Below, piece by piece: positions 63,327-64,000 of a DNA stretch of 64,000 nt. The notes under the pieces are model-generated. The model was given only the letters and a program-made list of their open reading frames with translations, was not told the DNA's origin and searched no databases. Each line of letters opens with the position of its first letter. Within the stretch, counting starts at the first letter, position 1. A program made the position numbers and the translations under genes. This DNA is from Alteromonas aestuariivivens. GTDB taxonomy: Bacteria; Pseudomonadota; Gammaproteobacteria; Enterobacterales; Alteromonadaceae. Location: assembly GCF_003367475.1 (NCBI RefSeq), contig NZ_QRHA01000006.1, positions 62,001-126,000 of the forward strand. The letters are read 5' to 3'.

Positions 63327-64000
63327 GACAGGCTGATGGTCTGGGTGTTTGAAGGTGGCTGACATAACGGGTGGCTATCATACTTTGTACTAAAGGGGCG
63401 GCGCAGGGCTTCAAGCAGTTGTTCGGCTACACTGAAATCGCCCTGTTCGGCCGCAACAATGGCGTCCTGCATAAATTGGGTGCGGGCAATCACAGCAGGA
63501 TTAACGGCCAGCATCTCCGCCTGGGTTGTCGGAACCGTCGTTCTCAGTGCGCGGTATTCGCGCCACCAGTTGTCGAAGGCATCACGGTCAACAAAAGTGT
63601 CCCGTAAGGCTGGTTTTGACTGTTGCGGGTCGGTGAGAGCCAGCAGCCTGAACGTATGGTGGTAATCACGCTGTTGGCCGGCAATCATGTCTAACCATTG
63701 ATTTAACAGGCGCAACGCCAGTTCACTGGCTTCCGGCAGCCCCAGACGCTGAAGCATTTTCAACTGGTATTGTTGAATAAACGTTGGTTCAAACTGGTTC
63801 AGAATATCAACAATCTCTTCTTTGGAGCACTGATCCGTAAAGGCCCAGGCCAGTGCATTCAGGTTCCAAAGCGCAACCCCTGGCTGCTGATCAAATGCAT
63901 AGCGGCCCTGGTGATCTGAGTGATTGAATACCGCCTGCGGCTCAAAGTGCTCCATAAATGCGTAGGGCCCGTAATCAAATGTGATGCCGTGAATTGACAT
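63314..64000 (-). CDS. selO: Protein adenylyltransferase SelO, C-terminal part (cut by window edge)
   Basis: About 228 residues of the SelO (YdiU) pseudokinase family, open to the window end. The fragment begins at MSIHGITFDYGPYAFM, containing the metal-binding DYG. NHSDHQGRYAFDQQPGVALWN follows, as in bacterial SelO. The C-terminus ends ISLSCSS, preserving the redox-active Cys near the end. SelO transfers AMP from ATP to protein hydroxyls, affecting redox proteins. The gene heads the operon containing the small unknown gene and the cyclic di-GMP sensor. Confidence 0.92.
   Translation of the reverse strand: MSIHGITFDYGPYAFMEHFEPQAVFNHSDHQGRYAFDQQPGVALWNLNALAWAFTDQCSKEEIVDILNQFEPTFIQQYQLKMLQRLGLPEASELALRLLNQWLDMIAGQQRDYHHTFRLLALTDPQQSKPALRDTFVDRDAFDNWWREYRALRTTVPTTQAEMLAVNPAVIARTQFMQDAIVAAEQGDFSVAEQLLEALRRPFSTKYDSHPLCQPPSNTQTISLSCSS

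Overview
The window is a chromosomal segment of a Gram-negative gammaproteobacterium. The evidence is the gmk-rpoZ-spoT-ridA-trmH block, the hemC-hemD-hemX-hemY operon, feoAB, recG-rsmJ, TonB-dependent uptake, lipoproteins and an RND pump. Uronate catabolism, a GH3 glycosidase, a candidate polysaccharide lyase and large secreted PKD proteins suggest a polysaccharide-degrading, probably marine lineage such as Cellvibrionales or Alteromonadales. That placement is inference. I see no tRNA, rRNA, CRISPR array, transposase or phage gene. Both edges cut genes: a threonine/serine exporter on the left and selO on the right.

Layout. 1-3486: threonine/serine exporter end, then a Fur-controlled TonB receptor with a PepSY membrane protein. 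3652-9090: an MFS transporter, then uxuB, uxaC and a LacI regulator with a perfect operator palindrome in the uxaC promoter. 9358-11445: feoAB. 11446-11680: a strikingly palindromic gap. 11681-16451: heme operon and an esterase. 16651-21127: gmk, rpoZ, spoT, ridA, trmH. 21194-28080: GH3 lipoprotein, a periplasmic peroxiredoxin-like protein, recG, rsmJ and a Prx5-type peroxiredoxin. 28310-40558 is the accessory part: a CsgD-like regulator, a structured 830-base gap, a secreted subtilase, an orphan gene, a BaiN/YhiN-like flavoprotein, a PKD lipoprotein, a beta-propeller lipoprotein and an outer-membrane barrel. 40799-51687: a secreted amidohydrolase, a TetR-controlled RND pump, a DMT permease, and an acetyl-CoA hydrolase/GNAT fusion overlapping a deacetylase gene. 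51704-64000: thioredoxin-like protein and chemoreceptor, DsrE-like protein, ZntB-like and MscS-like proteins, DUF1439, an ATP-grasp enzyme, DUF3300, ribA, a GGDEF/EAL sensor, a small unknown gene and selO.

How genes work together. uxaC and uxuB carry out the first two steps from glucuronate to mannonate; the GH3 enzyme and the propeller lipoprotein may feed sugars into it. The TonB/PepSY pair and feoAB cover ferric and ferrous iron uptake. The TetR gene and the pump share a control region whose operator resembles the AcrR box. The CoA/GNAT fusion and the deacetylase look like a paired acetylation and deacetylation unit.

The least explained stretches are the nested inverted repeats between feoB and hemY, the leader of the CsgD-like gene, the hairpin-rich gap before the subtilase, the orphan at 32472-33140, and the acetylation pair. 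Starts were moved downstream where signal peptides, lipoboxes or Shine-Dalgarno (SD) sequences supported it.
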